Source of the DNA: Heloderma charlesbogerti
Taxonomy: Eukaryota > Chordata > Lepidosauria > Squamata > Helodermatidae
Assembly: GCA_026122225.1 (NCBI GenBank)
Contig: JANEZZ010002355.1
Span: forward strand, 558,001-622,000
DNA: 64,000 nt
Direction: 5' to 3'
Position numbers and translations under genes: made by a program. Below the pieces are notes generated by a model that had not been told where the DNA came from, made no database searches, and was given only the letters and a program-made list of their open reading frames with translations. Below are positions 1 through 9,035 of the stretch, piece by piece. Positions within the stretch are counted from its first letter, which is position 1. Every line of letters begins with the position of its first letter.

Positions 1-70
1 GTCCGACTCTTCATGACCCCATGGACCATAGCACGCCAGGCCTTCCTGTCCTCCGCTCTCTCCTGGAGTG
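1..70 (-). mobile_element. RTE-BovB LINE, 3' end fragment
   Basis: Reads on the minus strand as the last coding bases of BovB. It matches the region around 23130-23200 of the long BovB in this window and the minus-strand copy at 63829-64000. The left side is cut by the window edge. Homology breaks at about base 70, where an L2-like tail begins. It has no coding capacity. Confidence 0.85.
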
Positions 71-256
71 ATCTGTTTACTGTATTTTAAATTTCTGCAT
101 TCCTGCTAGGTTTTATTTTGGGTTGTACTTTTATACTGTAGTTTTAAACTTTTATATTTTATATTGTATTTTATGATGTATTTTGTGGTTTTAATTGTTA
201 TGAACTGCCCAGAGAGCTTTGGCTATTAGGCGAAATAGAAATGTAATAAATAAATG
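71..256 (+). mobile_element. L2-type LINE 3' tail
   Basis: T-rich 3' UTR ending in the motif GAACTGCCCAGAGAGCTTTG, then a 'tagaaatgtaataaataaa' type end. The same tail recurs at 8310-8362, 49960-50035 and 53460-53800, which identifies it as one LINE family. Assignment to L2 rests on the coding parts attached to other copies here. Confidence 0.6.
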
Positions 257-274
257 AATTTGTTCAGCATATAA

Positions 275-405
275 CAGTCGTGGCTGGTGGCTCCAAGGTC
301 AGTGGGGCAGTGTACAAAACACCTTGGATAGCTCCTTTAGAATTCTGACTGAAACCTGGAGCGGATTCACGGCCCCACTGACATCGCACCCACCAGCCAC
401 CAGTG
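275..405. mobile_element. Short palindromic DNA transposon (hAT-like MITE)
   Basis: A 131-bp inverted-repeat element. Termini CAGTCGTGGCTGGTGG and (reverse complement of the right end) CACTGGTGGCTGGTGG agree at 14 of 16 bases. It is flanked by a perfect 8-bp duplication GCATATAA (267-274 and 406-413). CA...TG ends plus an 8-bp TSD fit the hAT superfamily. A larger relative is at 52361-52578. It has no coding capacity. Confidence 0.8.
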
Positions 406-884
406 GCATATAATATAATTGTGGCATAATCATTTACAAATGCTTTGATAATTGCTCTCTGCCTGTAGTAAAGCTGAAGTAGTTACAACTTTGTTGCTAA
501 ACGTTTAAAATAAAGAAGGAAGGAAAGAAAGTATTTTGTTGTTTTTTGACAGTTGTTGTCCTCTGGCAAGCCTGCAATGATTTTTGATTTTTTTTTTTTA
601 AGGATGATGTTTCTGTTTCATAGTCAGCAAGGAAGAATGGTTTGCAGGCTGGGGGTGGTAGGTGGGGTGGATGATACATTTCACGTGGGTTTTTCTACAT
701 AAATAATTAAACCTCAAGTGCAAATGGTGTATTAGGCAGCCTGCTTTGATTAAACATTAATGCTGTCCATACATTTTATAGCCAATCGTATTCAGCTTTG
801 TCCTCTGTCTAAACCAGAGAGCAATATAGATTAAGTAATTGGTAGGACTGAAACAGATGTTAACTATCATCAAGAGTACAGCCC
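406..884. other. AT-rich stretch, no feature recognised
   Basis: No gene or clear repeat seen. Contains a purine run near 510-535 and a T run near 589-600. The 60-codon open frame here is shorter than expected for a gene and has no recognisable motif. Confidence 0.5.
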
Positions 885-938
885 TTTGAGTTGGACTCGA
901 TGGCCTTGTAGGCCCCTTCCAACCCTACTGTTCTATGA
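885..938 (+). mobile_element. CR1 LINE 3' end remnant
   Basis: Matches the terminal CR1 segment seen at 2875-2930 (TTGGACTCGATGGCCTTGTA, then the 'ctactgttctatga' end). This same segment is the repeat unit of the tandem array at 27443-27766. Confidence 0.75.
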
Positions 939-1299
939 ACCCACTACTACAATGCAGAACCAGTTACTTATCAATACTCACTCCCCAATCAAGAAGGGAT
1001 TCCATTATAATCTAAACTACATATAGTAATGGCCCAGTTTTTCACACATTCTTTGACCGAGCACTTCTTCCACTTCGGTCGCATTACATCAGAGATAGCG
1101 GGCAGTATCCAACAAGGTTTAAGTGCTAACGTGAATTATGTAAATTAGCATAAACAACTCTAGTGCAACACCAATAGCATTACTTGGTGCACTGATTTCC
1201 TGGGGAAATAAGACAGCTTCCTCCCAGCAACCCCCCCCCCTGCCCCCAAAGGCTGCTTCCATCCCCAACTTGTTTTCTTTTTTAGGCTACCCTGTCTTT
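939..1299. other. No feature recognised
   Basis: Single-copy looking sequence with a C run near 1230-1250. No gene, RNA or clear repeat seen. Confidence 0.5.
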
Positions 1300-1668
1300 T
1301 TTCCATTTCTCTGGAGATTGGGCTGTCAATCTGCCCGCTGATTGAGACCTACAGATCAGCGCCTCCTGGTTGTCCTCGAGCAGCTGCATTTGATGGCAAC
1401 CAGAGAGAGGGCCTTTTCTGTTGTGGCACCCCACTTTTGGAATTCTCTCCCTCTTGTAGTGCAAGAGGCATCAATCTTGATGGTGTCTCAGTGCCTGTTC
1501 ACAAACATACCTATATAAGCAAGCGTTTTCTGGTTTTTAATATTTCGCTTTTTCTGTTTTTATTGTGGCTTGTGTTTATTTCAGCTGTTGTTTCCATGAA
1601 TTCCATACACTGCCCTGTGATTTTGTAATGAAAGGCAGCATATAAATATTATAAATAAATAAATAAAT
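1300..1668 (+). mobile_element. L2-type LINE 3' fragment
   Basis: Contains the 'agagggccttttctgttgt' segment that also occurs in the L2 copies at 7010, 30360 and 53465, followed by a T-rich 3' UTR and a (TAAA)n tail near 1655-1668. Old and diverged. Confidence 0.55.
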
Positions 1669-2099
1669 GTGTAATGACTAGCACAGGTAAACCACTAAGA
1701 AATTTAAATGATACAATTACCTAGTTACCCCAGAATGGGCCTTCTATCTGAGAAGCCCTAAGATACCACTGGAAATCAGACTCATCAGTGTTTTCCTGGC
1801 AGTGTATTGATACTGGATAGTATGTACTGTTGTGTGTAAACATGCATGCGAGTAGATACTGGCATACATACATAGAGAAAACTGAGGAATAGGCAAGGGG
1901 AGTGCACATCTCATTCTACCTTCAGACTGTAAGCCCTCTAGGCTGGGACTTTGTCCTTGCCATGTTCTAAGCAGCACACAATAAATTGTAAACAGCAGTA
2001 GCAACTGAAAGGGTAGGGGTTTGGAGAGAGCAGTGTTGGGTGCACATTATGTATGCAACAGTAGAGGGACTATTGTGAAATAATCAATATGTACAATAG
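1669..2099. other. No feature recognised
   Basis: No gene or confident repeat seen. Short overlapping minus-strand frames here show no domain or composition bias. Confidence 0.45.
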
Positions 2100-2450
2100 T
2101 CAAGAGGGCCTTTTCAGTTGTGGCACCCTGTCTCTGAAATGCCCCTCCCAGAGAGGCTTGCCTGGAGACTATGTTGTGGTCTTTTCAGTGTGAGGTGAAG
2201 ACTTTTTTTAAAACTCTCCCAGGGATTTTTAGAGCTATGTTTAGTGCATTTCATTACAATTATTGTACTTTTATTCTGCTACTGTTTTTATTTTGGTTTT
2301 ATTCATTGCAGCATTTTGACTCTTTGCTGCTGGCTTTATCTTGGTTTGCTATGTGCTGTTTTTATTCATTGTTCTATTGTTTGTATTTTATGCTTTTAAT
2401 GTATCATACACCACCACAGAATACTGGGGTTTCAGGGCAGTTTAAAAGCA
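2100..2450 (+). mobile_element. L2-type LINE 3' fragment
   Basis: Begins in the 'agagggccttttcagttgt' segment and continues through a 3' UTR to 'gggcagtttaaaagcatga', where an (ACAG)n microsatellite has grown at the tail. The 108-codon plus-strand frame across it is hydrophobic only because the UTR is T-rich. Confidence 0.6.
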
Positions 2451-2451
2451 T

Positions 2452-2486
<35 letters not shown>
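2452..2486. repeat. (ACAG)n microsatellite
   Basis: About nine uninterrupted tetranucleotide units at the end of the L2 tail. Confidence 0.95.
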
Positions 2487-2487
<1 letters not shown>

Positions 2488-2578
2488 TGATGGATAGATA
2501 GATAAGTATAATTGTTTTGTAATTGTAAGTAGCCTTGAGTGCCATTTTGGGGGTACAAATCAAATCAATCAATAAAGA

Positions 2579-2606
2579 TGTATTATTATTATTATTATTA
2601 ATATTA
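2579..2606. repeat. (ATT)n microsatellite
   Basis: Trinucleotide run between two short LINE tails: a plus-strand tail at 2489-2578 and a minus-strand 'ctgctcaatagccaaagct' tail at 2612-2655. Confidence 0.85.
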
Positions 2607-2669
2607 ATATTTCTATACTGCTCAATAGCCAAAGCTCTCTGAGCAGTTTACAGAGAAGGGATAGGGACA

Positions 2670-2951
2670 CCTTTGTGAGAGAATTGAGTTCAGATAAAAG
2701 GAAACACTTCTTCACACAGCGTATAATGAAACAATGGAATTCACTACCACAAGATGTGAATGGAACCAATTACCTAGGGAGGTGGTGGGCTCTCCCACAC
2801 TGGAGACGTTCAAAACAAGGCTGGACAGCCATCTGTCAGGGATGCTCTGACTTGGATTCCTGCATTGAGCAGGGGGTTGGACTCGATGGCCTTGTAGGCC
2901 CCTTCCAACCCTACTATTCTATGATTCTGTACTATTCTATGATTCTATGAG
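2670..2951 (+). mobile_element. CR1 LINE 3' end
   Basis: Typical CR1 C-terminal and 3' end: the 'cacttcttcacacagc' segment, the 'ggaattcactaccacaaga' segment, TTGGACTCGATGGCCTTGTA, and a terminal ATTCTATG short repeat (2925-2950). CR1 elements end in such octamer repeats rather than poly(A). Severely 5' truncated and non-coding. Confidence 0.85.
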
Positions 2952-3061
2952 GTTGGTTTTCTGGGAACCAACCTCAGAGTGCGTGCTCTGAGGTCATTTC
3001 CTAGAAAACAGCATATCCTATGGCCATCTACTTGCTGTCTAGCGGCCATAGGATTGCTCCC
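2952..3061. mobile_element. Harbinger-like non-autonomous element, truncated
   Basis: Right-hand part of the family with terminus ...TAGGATTGCTCCC followed by TTA. Contains the internal palindromes GGTTGGTT/AACCAACC and CTATGGCC/GGCCATAG. The left end is missing where it abuts the CR1. Full relatives are at 7312-8306, 30617-32022, 35745-36136 and 42176-43138. Confidence 0.6.
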
Positions 3062-3119
3062 TTAGTTATTGTATGACTTCCAATGGCAAAGCCTTCAAAC
3101 TCACATTGGAGTCATACAA

Positions 3120-3345
3120 TATCTAAATTTGCCGGTATTTTTGATATTTTCCCATATCCTAGATAAGGTTTTTGTGTATATTTAGTCTAATTCTGCATTT
3201 TATTGTAATGATTTTAAGATGTATTGCATGTTGTCCTCTGTTTTGTCTATATTTCTAGTTCCTGAGAAAGGAGTCCTAGCATCTGGAACGTTGCGAGCAC
3301 TTTTGCACTATCCAGTATCTGAGTTTGCTCTTGGGGGTGTGTGTG
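3120..3345 (+). repeat. Unclassified dispersed repeat, copy 1
   Basis: Aligns with 8830-9035 in the same orientation: shared blocks include 'aatgattttaa', 'gttgtcct', 'ttttgtct' and 'tgagtttgctctt'. The type is not recognised. It could be the 3' UTR of a retroelement. Confidence 0.55.
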
Positions 3346-4380
3346 TCGTTTTTGAGGTGCTTTCCCCCCCTCTCCATTGTATCTCTCACTCATGCAATCT
3401 CTAACAGCACAAATGTCAATTCAAAAGTAAGTTCCATTGAGTTCAGTGGGTATAGGAGTGCAGTGCAAATAGCTTTAATGAATCTTAATAATCCCCAAGG
3501 TTTCCCCACCCCAGTATTTCATTTTTTATTTTTCTTTATACATACCAAGCTCCTTTAAAGTTAAGTTTCTAGCCTTCATGATTTCATAGAGGAGTTTGAA
3601 ACCAGTGCAAATCAAATTCTTTAAAGAACAGAAATAAGGGCTGGGATTCAGCTACCTTCAAGTGCGTATAAGGGTTCATGCATGCATAGCAGGACATATG
3701 ATATGAACAACACCCTCCCCTAATGTATGACAAACTGCTTGTGAAACTCCACTCCATTTCCAAATCAGTTTGCCATGCAACATAGGGACCATGGGGAACA
3801 GTGAAACACAAGTCTGTCCCCTCCTTGGACAGAGTGTTCTGGATCCAGGCTAAGAAGCTAAAGATCGATTTATTTATATTCACATATAAAGATTTCTGAT
3901 GTCGATAGGATTATGCTGTTAAGGAGTTGGCTTCCATTGCTGACACCATCCACAACAAGTTCATCAACAATTTCAGTGATACCATTGAAGACGGCATTTT
4001 GTCTTTGGTCTTTAAAAGTTGCCCTTTAGAAAACCCCATCATGTTAACATGCCCTTTAACTGGAAAACAACAAAGGTTTATGATTTAGATTGTCGCATGC
4101 TCACTCCTGGTCGGGCTGCTTTAGGTTAAAAGGAAAGCAATAAAGGCTTTGTAGGTTGGGAATATTTGACTCACATTCATTTAATAATCTCATTAAGGAT
4201 TTAACAATCAACTCATTATTCAGTTGCAGTTGCGAGTGTGTACAAAGGATATTAGTCAGCTTCTCTACATGACCAGCTGTACTTTTTCCTTCTATTTAAT
4301 TTCTGCAGGAATTTGAAAGCTCTTGGCTTTCTCATATGATCCACACCTACATGTGCCCAGCTACGCCCCTATCCGGACGG

Positions 4381-4381
<1 letters not shown>
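3346..4381. other. No gene recognised
   Basis: About 1 kb of single-copy looking sequence. The 99-codon minus-strand frame at 3584-3883 has no motif I recognise and is treated as chance. Confidence 0.5.

Positions 4382-4414
<33 letters not shown>
4382..4414. repeat. (ATG)n microsatellite
   Basis: Run of GATGATGAT units adjoining the 3' end of a minus-strand SINE. It probably grew from the SINE tail. Confidence 0.95.
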
Positions 4415-4415
<1 letters not shown>

Positions 4416-4640
4416 GCATTTATATCCCGCCTTTATTCCTCTTGCAAGGCACCCAAGGCGGCTTACATTATCCTCCTCCTCTCCATTTTATCCTCACAAC
4501 AACAACCCTGTGAGGTAGGTTGGGCTGAGAGTCTGTGACTGGCCCAACGTCACCCAGTGAGCTTCCATGGCCGAGTGGGGACTAGAACCCGGATCTCCCA
4601 GCTCCCAGTCCAACACTCTTGCCACTACACCATACTGGCT
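4415..4640 (-). mobile_element. tRNA-derived SINE
   Basis: On the minus strand the head reads 'ccagtatggtgtagtggc' with a B-box-like GGTTCTAGTCCCC near 4590, followed by a body containing 'gggccagtcacagactct' and a 3' part near 'aaggcgggatataaatg'. The same SINE lies on the plus strand at 56562-56812. The head keeps pol III box similarity but is not a functional tRNA. Confidence 0.8.
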
Positions 4641-4681
4641 CAATCTACTGGATAACCTAGCTTCAGTTGTCTATTCTTTAT

Positions 4682-6298
4682 TAGGGATGTCAGAGAATTC
4701 TGCCATGAACTCCAGTGAGGCCGGATTCTTTAGAATCCAGCTCCCCAGAATCTGTGGTGGAACGGCCTCCGCCCCCCTGCCACCCCGCGGAATCCACCCG
4801 GGACGGAGCTTACCTGGCCGTGGATGTGGTGGCGGCTCCAGCGGCGGCTCCGGCTGGTCTCCTGGCCGGCTGCTGCCAGGCTGCTGCGGCCGCAAATGGC
4901 GGCCGTCATAGCAGCTGCCATTTGCATCCTTGCAGTCAGCCGTGATAGGCTATGTAAGTATTTACGTAGCCTATCATGGCAAAGAGCAGGGACACAAATG
5001 GCGGCCGCTATGCCATTTGCACCCCTGCTCTTTGTGGTGATAGGCTATGTAAGTATTTACGTAGCCTATCACGGTAAAGGCAGCCACGCAAATGGATGCC
5101 ATTTGCGTCCCTGCTCTTTGCCGTGATAGGCTACGTAAATACTTACGTAGCCTATCATGGCTGACTGCAAGGACGCAAATGGCGGCCGCTACAATGGCCA
5201 CCATTTGTGGCCGCAGCAGCCCAGCCACGGTTGGAACTCCACCTGCGGCTGGACCCGGCTGGTGGCTCCACGGAGCCGCCACACAGCAAAGCCAGCTGGG
5301 GAGGATTCCGAGGGGAAGAACAGAGCGCTTCCCCCCCACCGCGGATTGACCAGCACAGACTAGGGATGTACAAATCCCTTACCTGGTTCCGGTCGGGGCA
5401 TCCACTGTGGGGGGGAGGCGTTCCGTCCCTTCCCCCGAAATCCTCAATGGGAGGAGGCGATCCGGTCTCCCACCCCAGAATAATGCTTGGCCTGCTCTGT
5501 TCCGCGGCAGCTCCGCGGAGCAGCCAGCCAGGGCCGGCTGCAGCCGGACTTCCCGCTGCAGCCGGGCTGCTGCAGACACAAATGGCGGCCACCGTAGAGG
5601 CCGCCATTTGCATCCTTCCAGGCTGCTGTGATAGGCTACATAAGTATTTACATAGCCAATCATGGCATGCCCCCCCCCAAAAAAACAGCATACGCAAATG
5701 GTGGCGGCTACAGTGGTTGCCATTTGCGTTCCCTATTTTTCGCCGTTCTAGCCTACGTAAATATTTACGTAGGCTATTACGGCGGGGAAAAAAAAGGAAC
5801 TGCAAATAGTGTAGTGGGCGCTATTTGCATTTATTTCTTTTTTTTGCCGTAAAAGCCTATGTAAATATTTACGTAGGATAAAACGGCAAAAAAAAAAAGA
5901 ACGCAAATAGCGCCCACTATGCTATTTGTGGTTCCCTTTTTTTTCGCCGTAATTTCCTACGTAAATATTTACGTAGGCTAGAATGGCGAAAAATAGGGAG
6001 CGCAAATGGCGGCCGCTGTAGCCGCTGCCATTTGCGTATGCCGTTTTGTGGGGGGGGGCATGCCGTGATAAGCTACGTAAATTCTTACATAGCCTATCAC
6101 AGCTGCAAGGACGGCAATGGCAGCCTCAGCAGTAAGTTCCATTCCAGGGGATTCCGTGGGGGGGCAGGGTGGCAGGAGGCTGTTCCGCCACAGATTCCGG
6201 GGGGGGCGGATTCTAAAGAATCCGTCCTCACTGGAATCCATGGCGGAATTCTCTGCCATCCCTAGTACAGAGCCAGGTAAGACTTTCATACATCCCTA
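4682..6298. mobile_element. TAGGGATG-type DNA element A, interrupted by element B
   Basis: Starts TAGGGATGTCAGAGAATTC at 4682 and ends ...CATACATCCCTA at 6298. The flanks TTCTTTAT (4674-4681) and TTCTTTGG (6299-6306) agree at 6 of 8 bases, as expected for a decayed 8-bp TSD. Element B occupies 5361-6264 inside it. The left arm (4860-5240) holds inverted repeats: AAATGGCGGCCGC arms and TAGGCTACGTAA-type arms. CpG-rich with no transposase. Open frames across it, up to 216 codons, are by-products of the GC-rich palindromes. Confidence 0.8.
5361..6264. mobile_element. TAGGGATG-type DNA element B, nested in A
   Basis: A 904-bp element with ends TAGGGATGTACAAATCCC and ...GGAATTCTCTGCCATCCCTA. Flanks GCACAGAC (5353-5360) and GTACAGAG (6265-6272) agree at 6 of 8. 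The interior is a series of inverted repeats: CTACGTAAATATTTACGTAG-like palindromes near 5752, 5858 and 5956 alternate with GCAAATAG/CTATTTGC and GCAAATGG/CCATTTGC hairpins. All are arranged symmetrically around about 5868. Non-coding, so it must have been moved in trans. Confidence 0.82.
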
Positions 6299-6341
6299 TT
6301 CTTTGGTAATCTCCAATCTAGATTATTGCAATGCACTCCAT

Positions 6342-6690
6342 AAGACTCTTACGAGTCCCGTGGACTGCAAGGAGGTCAAATCAGTCAATCCTAAAGGAAA
6401 TCAACCCTGACTGCTCATTGGAAGGACAGATACTGAAGCTGAAGCTCAAATCTTTTGGCCACCTAATGCGAAGAGAAAACTCCCTGGAAAAGACCCCGAT
6501 GCTGGGAAAGATTGAAGGCAAAAGGAGAAGGGGACGGCAGAGGATGAGATGGCTAGATAGCATCACTGATGCAATGAATATGAACTTGAGCACACTCCGG
6601 GAGAGAGCGGAGGACAGGAAGGCCTGGCGTGCTATGGTCCATGGGGTCACGAAGAGTCAGACACGACTTAACGACTGAACAACAACAACA
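6342..6690 (+). mobile_element. RTE-BovB, 5'-truncated copy
   Basis: Covers the last ~110 codons and the AAC-rich 3' end of BovB. It is flanked by AATGCACTCCAT (6330-6341) and AATGCACTCTAT (6691-6702), a 12-bp TSD with one mismatch. Against 22870-23220 I counted about 13 differences over roughly 325 aligned bases, so this copy is fairly young. The C-terminal frame is still open (6331-6678), but the element lacks endonuclease and reverse transcriptase. It sits inside the L2. Confidence 0.9.
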
Positions 6691-7527
6691 AATGCACTCT
6701 ATGTGGGGTTGCCTTTGAAGATGTTCAGAAGCTGCCGCTCATGCAAAATGCAGTGGCCAGATTCATAACGAGGACCAGAAGGTCCGAATATATACGACCG
6801 ACTCTGGTCTGCTTGCACTGGTTGCCTGTATGTTTCTGAGCCTGATTCAAGGTGCTGGTTTTAACCTATAAAGCCTTACATGGCTTGGGACTGCAGTACC
6901 TGATGGAGTGCCTCTCCTGACATGAACCTACCCATACATTATGCTCAGCATCTCAGGTCTTCCTCTGGCTGCCAACTACGAGGGAAGTTCGGAAGACAGC
7001 AATAAGGGAGAGGGCCTTTTTGGTGGTGCCCCCCCACCCCTGATTATGGAATGATCTCTCCAATGAGGCCTGCCTGGAGCCAACATTGCCATCTTTTCAG
7101 CTCCTGGTTAAGACCTTTCTCTTCTGCCAGGCATTTGGCAGCATATGAGAAGTTGAATTGATGCTGAATTATCTTATGGTTATGGTTGTTTGCTTGAGAT
7201 TGCTTGTTTGAAGTCATTTTACATTACTTGTTTCTTGTGTATATTCTCTGTTCGTGTGTTTTTTATGTAAATGGCTTTTAGTCTCTGTATACTGTATTTT
7301 TAATGTTTTTAGGGAGCAATCCTATGGCCACTAGATGCTGTCTAGAGGGCCATAGGATATGGTCTATTCCGGGAACCGACCTCAGAGCCTGCGCTCCGAG
7401 GTCGGTTCCCGGAAATCCAACCCCCCTGCGCTGCCTTGTCTGCGCTGCCTTGGAGGCACTGTGGAGAAGCCCCATACTCTGCACTTGTAAGAGGAGTGCA
7501 GAGCAACTGAAAAGGGGTGGAGCTGGG

Positions 7528-8056
7528 TGTCAGGGTGGACACTGAGCCCATAGAATCCCAGAGTAGTTCTGATTCTGAGGAAGAGGAGCTGCTCCTGGGA
7601 GAGGAGCGTGCTCATCTTTCCCAGGGCCAACACCTGACAGAGATTCCTCCCACTGGCATTCCTAGCATAGATTGCAGTCCTGGGAGTGACAGAGCACGGG
7701 TGGCAGACTTGCTGGACGCGCGACGCCGACGCAGGGAGCGGCGCCAAATGGAGGGCGCGGAAAGGAGGCGTAGTGCCTGGTTGGCGCGCAAACAATGGTT
7801 GCGCCCAGAGGATCCAAGAGAAAAGGGGAGGGACTCTCCCTAGCCCATAAGTTCAAGGTCTGCCAGTGATTCCCTTTCAAACGGGGACCAACTGTTCCAA
7901 CTTAGGGCATAGGTACTCTGCTGCTCATATCTAGTTGCTAACAGTAGAGTTGTTAAGTTGTAAAAGAGGAATAAAGCTTTGAAAAGAATCCCTTTGTCTG
8001 TGTCTGGACTTGGCTACTGGATTAGACTGAGAGAGGCCTCCAAGGAGCCATTGACA
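7528..8056 (+). mobile_element. Solo LTR (family 1)
   Basis: A 529-bp sequence, TGTCAGGG...TTGACA, with a perfect 5-bp duplication CTGGG (7523-7527 and 8057-8061). It has a polyadenylation signal AATAAA near 7970 followed by a T/G-rich stretch, as in an R/U5 boundary. No gag, pol or primer-binding site lies next to it, so it is a product of LTR-LTR recombination. TG..CA ends and a 5-bp TSD fit Ty3/gypsy or an endogenous retrovirus; I cannot decide which. Other family 1 copies are at 15422-15948 and 42245-42791. Confidence 0.88.
7529..7843 (+). CDS. Open frame inside solo LTR: acidic Ser/Glu stretch plus Arg-rich stretch
   Basis: Function unknown. The frame is open from the second LTR base to a TAG at 7841-7843 (315 nt, 104 codons). 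It has no ATG near its start; the only upstream in-frame start-like codon is a GTG in the flanking host DNA, so it is not an independent gene here. The product would have a SSSDSEEEE acidic stretch (about residues 12-20, CK2-site-like) and an LDARRRRRERR stretch (about 62-72). Exactly the same frame length occurs in two other family 1 LTRs (15633-15947 minus, 42246-42560 plus). In the Arg-rich block, differences from the 42246 copy are mostly synonymous. The best guess is the C-terminus of an internal ORF that reads into the 3' LTR of full-length elements. Confidence 0.4.
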   Translation, partial: VRVDTEPIESQSSSDSEEEELLLGEERAHLSQGQHLTEIPPTGIPSIDCSPGSDRARVADLLDARRRRRERRQMEGAERRRSAWLARKQWLRPEDPREKGRDSP

Positions 8057-8394
8057 CTGGGGGGCCTTCCAGGGCAGGGACAGCGGAGCTGCGCATTGAA
8101 TAGATCCTACATGTTGTACAGCAGCTTCCTCTCCCGGTTGCCCCCCCCCCCCGCCACTAGACAGCTGAAAATGGCTGTCTGGCAAGAAAAAGCAAGACAG
8201 GAGAGGTGCGAAGGGAACAATCCCTCCCTGCCTCTCCTGCCTTGCTTTGGATAGGCGGTCGCCTCCGAGGTCGGAGGTGGCCACCTATCTACTTAGGATT
8301 GCGCCCTTAAACTTTGTAAACTGCTCAGACAGCTTTGGCTATTGGGCAGTATAGAAATGTAATAAATTGTTGGGGGTGAAGTCATGATGATGAT

Positions 8395-8480
8395 GGTCTA
8401 CTTAGAGTAGACCAGTTAAAACCAATGTGATTTTCATTACTCATGACGGATTTAAATCCCACTTATTTCAGTGGGTGAAC
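8395..8480. repeat. Dispersed palindromic repeat, half copy
   Basis: 'cttagagtagaccagtt' to 'cccacttatttcagtgggt' is the inverted counterpart of 11525-11650. Relatives are at 34480-34545 and 35030-35100. Probably an old MITE. Confidence 0.5.
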
Positions 8481-8493
8481 TTTAAATAACCTC

Positions 8494-8811
8494 CTCCACT
8501 TCCACACTGCCTTGGAGGCAGCGCAGAACAGCAAGAGGAGCGCGGAGGGTCCGGAAAGGGATGTGGCTGGGGGCGTTCTGGGACTGGGAGATTGTAGCTG
8601 CCTGTATGACACATCCAATGTGTCATGCAGCAGCCTCCTTCCCCACTCTGTGCTCCTGCAGCTAGACAGCTGCAATCGGCTGTCTAGCAGAAAAAGCAGA
8701 GCAGGAGATGCGTGGAGGGACCGATCCCCTCCATGTTTCTCCTGCCCTGCTTTGGATAGGCGGTCGCCTCCGAGTTCGGAGGCAGCCGCCTATCTAGATA
8801 GGATTGCACCC
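8494..8811. mobile_element. Harbinger-like non-autonomous element, left-truncated
   Basis: Aligns with the right two-thirds of 7312-8306, including the 'ggcggtcgcctccgag' palindrome. It ends GGATTGCACCC followed by TAA. The left terminus is absent. Confidence 0.65.
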
Positions 8812-8829
8812 TAAATTTCCAGAGTAGCT

Positions 8830-9035
8830 TGGGGAGTTTCTCATACACTAGAGAAGGTTTTTATATGTATTCAGTCCCATTTTGCATTTTCATGTAATGA
8901 TTTTAAAGTTTATTATGTTGTCCTTTCTTTTGTCTGTATTTCTAGCTCCTGAGGAAAATGTCCTAGTCTGAAATGCCTATAGATATTGTAACTAATTTGC
9001 ACTATCTAGCACCTGAGTTTGCTCTTCTTTTGGTT
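8830..9035 (+). repeat. Unclassified dispersed repeat, copy 2
   Basis: Same-orientation partner of 3120-3345. It shares several blocks including 'ctgagtttgctctt' at the right end. Both copies lie just right of a Harbinger-like element. Confidence 0.55.

Larger units (their letters stand above)
7312..8306. mobile_element. Harbinger-like non-autonomous element carrying a solo LTR
   Basis: Termini GGGAGCAATCCTA and (reverse complement of the right end) GGGCGCAATCCTA, flanked by TTA on both sides (7309-7311 and 8307-8309). A 3-bp TWA duplication is typical of PIF/Harbinger. It is about 460 bp without the LTR at 7528-8056. Subterminal palindromes include CTCCGAGGTCGG and GGCGGTCGCCTCC-type segments. 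No transposase. Confidence 0.75.
4641..8362 (+). mobile_element. L2 LINE split by several later insertions
   Basis: Pieces at 4641-4681, 6299-6341, 6703-7311 and 8307-8362 read as one L2. Coding traces come first ('ctagattattgcaatgcac' for the SRLDYCNAL-type segment, then 'aaatgcagtggccagattc', then the region near 7010). The 3' UTR follows, and it ends in the 'gggcagtatagaaatgtaa' tail at 8345. The insertions are the TAGGGATG element A (with B inside), a BovB fragment, and a Harbinger-like element with a solo LTR inside. Many stops and indels; not functional. Confidence 0.75.

Noticed and set aside
5155..5809. Overlapping open frames of 200 and 216 codons on both strands
   Set aside because: They lie across GC-rich palindromic DNA of elements A and B. 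Self-complementary, stop-poor sequence gives open frames on both strands; no domain is recognisable, and they cross the boundary between two separate insertions.
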